From positions 1-15,458 of the forward strand of contig PFSX01000072.1 in the NCBI GenBank assembly GCA_002789275.1: a DNA stretch of 15,458 bases, in the 5' to 3' direction. A program made the translations under genes and the position numbers. The DNA comes from Candidatus Huberarchaeum crystalense (lineage in GTDB: Archaea; Huberarchaeota; Huberarchaeia; Huberarchaeales; Huberarchaeaceae). This document shows positions 14,358 to 15,458 of the stretch, in pieces. Under the pieces are notes generated by a model, which did no database searches, was not told the DNA's origin, and saw nothing but the letters and a program-made list of their open reading frames with translations. Within the stretch, counting starts at the first letter, position 1. Every line of letters begins with the position of its first letter.

Positions 14358-14653
14358 GTTTGCTGAGTAAAATAAAAAATGTTTGATTATTGGTAGTAGT
14401 TAATATTTTGCGCATTCTTTATCTCTAACCTTATTCCACTCTCTATTAGGTGTTTCTTACACTCTAAAAATTTACTATAGTTTATTAACTAACCTTTAAC
14501 ACCCATTTATCAAAATAGCTAACAACAGTTGGTATAAAGACAACATATTAAAATAATTTATGTGTGTTTGTTTTATTAGTGTAGGGATAGTTAAAAAAAT
14601 ATTTTAAGTAAAAGGTAAAGATAAAAATAGTGAAGCTTCGCAACAAAACCAAA
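14358..14653. other. Convergent intergenic region, no gene seen
   Basis: About 300 AT-rich bases between the PRC-barrel gene and the membrane protein gene. The only structure noted is a short perfect palindrome GAAGCTTC near 14632-14639. No coding frame or RNA signature. Confidence 0.4.
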
Positions 14654-15458
14654 TTAAATAACTCTCAACACCTTGCCATCTAAGTCAAGAATTATTTCAT
14701 GTTTTTTATCTTTTGTTAAAACGCGAATATATTGTTTGCTTTGATAATCAAATTGGCTCGCAACTAAATCAGATGTTGAGACCTTAATACCTTTTGATGC
14801 AAGGGCAGATGCAGCGATTGTGATTAATTTTGTTCGATCTAAAACAGAAGCAGTTTTATCAGTAGATTTGTCTACTCCTTTTTTTGTAAGTTTTGCTATT
14901 GTGTTGTTTAATGCATCTTTGATTTTTCCAATTGATAGTGCTTTATTATTTATAAATTCTTTTATTCCTCCTCTTTCTTTTATCTTCTCTATCAAAGACA
15001 ACGCTCCAAGAATTGCCCCAAAAACCAAAGCCAAAATAATTATAATCTGCGAAAGCAAACATACACTTATAATTATCGCAGCTATCAAAGGAACAATTAA
15101 AACAGCGAGAAGTATTGCAATATAAGGAATATTCTCTTTTTCAAATAAATTTGCAATCGCCTGTTTTGGATTTGATTTTAGATCTTCAAAAGAAATAGGC
15201 AAACTGAAGTTCGCTTTTTTCTTTATTAACAAATATGCAAAAAATGTTGATAAGAGTGTAAAAATGAGCAACAAAATCCAAGCAAGGGTATTAGGAATAC
15301 AAGCAAATATTAGATAATTACATTTATCGCACTCGCTAGTTTTATCTCTTCCTACCAAACCATCTGTACCACAATCTACCACACAAAAACTTTTTTCATC
15401 TTCATCGCATATACCGTCGCCGCAATATTTTCCATCTATTTTACAAAAACCGCAATCA
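14654..15458 (-). CDS. C-terminal part of a membrane protein with extracellular Cys-rich repeat (partial, runs off right edge)
   Basis: The frame is open from the stop at 14654-14656 to the window edge, 267 residues visible. A GTG at 15382 could be read as a start, but the 25 codons before it continue in the same style (CGFCKIDGKYCGDGICDEDEK), so the gene continues to the right. The visible N-terminal 50 residues are Cys-rich with CGDGxCDxDE, resembling short Ca-binding or disulfide-stabilised repeats of archaeal surface proteins. A transmembrane segment follows at about residues 55-78 of the visible part, then two more closely spaced hydrophobic segments (about 112-165). The final ~100 residues are soluble and mixed in charge, ending ILDLDGKVLRVI, probably cytoplasmic. 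The function is not recognisable. Confidence 0.75.
   Translation of the reverse strand, partial: DCGFCKIDGKYCGDGICDEDEKSFCVVDCGTDGLVGRDKTSECDKCNYLIFACIPNTLAWILLLIFTLLSTFFAYLLIKKKANFSLPISFEDLKSNPKQAIANLFEKENIPYIAILLAVLIVPLIAAIIISVCLLSQIIIILALVFGAILGALSLIEKIKERGGIKEFINNKALSIGKIKDALNNTIAKLTKKGVDKSTDKTASVLDRTKLITIAASALASKGIKVSTSDLVASQFDYQSKQYIRVLTKDKKHEIILDLDGKVLRVI

Overview
The window looks like chromosome from an AT-rich archaeon with a small genome, most likely a DPANN lineage close to Woesearchaeota or Pacearchaeota. The archaeal calls rest on ribosomal proteins L32e, S14, S8 and L6 of archaeal type, an SBDS protein, a C/D box guide RNA, the SepRS/SepCysS route to Cys-tRNA, and TATA-like boxes about 25-30 bases upstream of several start codons with no room for a leader. 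The DPANN placement is an inference from the AT-richness and the Lys/Glu-rich protein tails.

Layout. Bases 1-2324, minus strand: a fragment of a ribosomal protein operon, S14-S8-L6-L32e, followed by the start of a secreted Cys-rich protein that runs off the left edge. L32e carries a long repetitive acidic/basic tail that was cut short by a 17-base deletion. Bases 2351-2461 hold the decayed end of an SGNH hydrolase gene. Bases 2676-8386 form the centrepiece: SepRS and an IscU/NifU-type scaffold on the plus strand converge on tRNA-Cys(GCA), SepCysS, a DedA membrane protein and a NifS/IscS-type cysteine desulfurase on the minus strand. Bases 8413-13286 hold a conserved-looking helical protein of unknown function, a metallophosphoesterase, an Obg/YchF-type GTPase, SBDS and a hypothetical protein with a Lys-rich repeated N-terminus. 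Bases 13287-14081 have no protein gene but contain a convincing C/D box sRNA with its own promoter and terminator, then nested tandem repeats. The window ends with a PRC-barrel protein and the C-terminal part of a membrane protein that runs off the right edge.

How the genes work together. SepRS charges tRNA-Cys with phosphoserine. SepCysS turns the Sep-tRNA into Cys-tRNA. The cysteine desulfurase can supply the sulfur, and the scaffold can supply or help mature an Fe-S cluster. The substrate tRNA gene lies 24 bases downstream of the SepCysS gene on the same strand. The whole pathway from tRNA to Cys-tRNA, apart from phosphoserine supply, therefore sits in under 6 kb. Several other genes (L32e/S8/L6/S14, SBDS, the GTPase, the sRNA) concern ribosome structure, maturation or modification.

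A recurring feature is short tandem or direct duplication at gene edges (periods 35, 42, 46, 51, 63 and 234 bases, plus a 35-base direct repeat). Some copies carry a start region, a stop region or a promoter, so gene ends here appear to be remodelled by local duplication.
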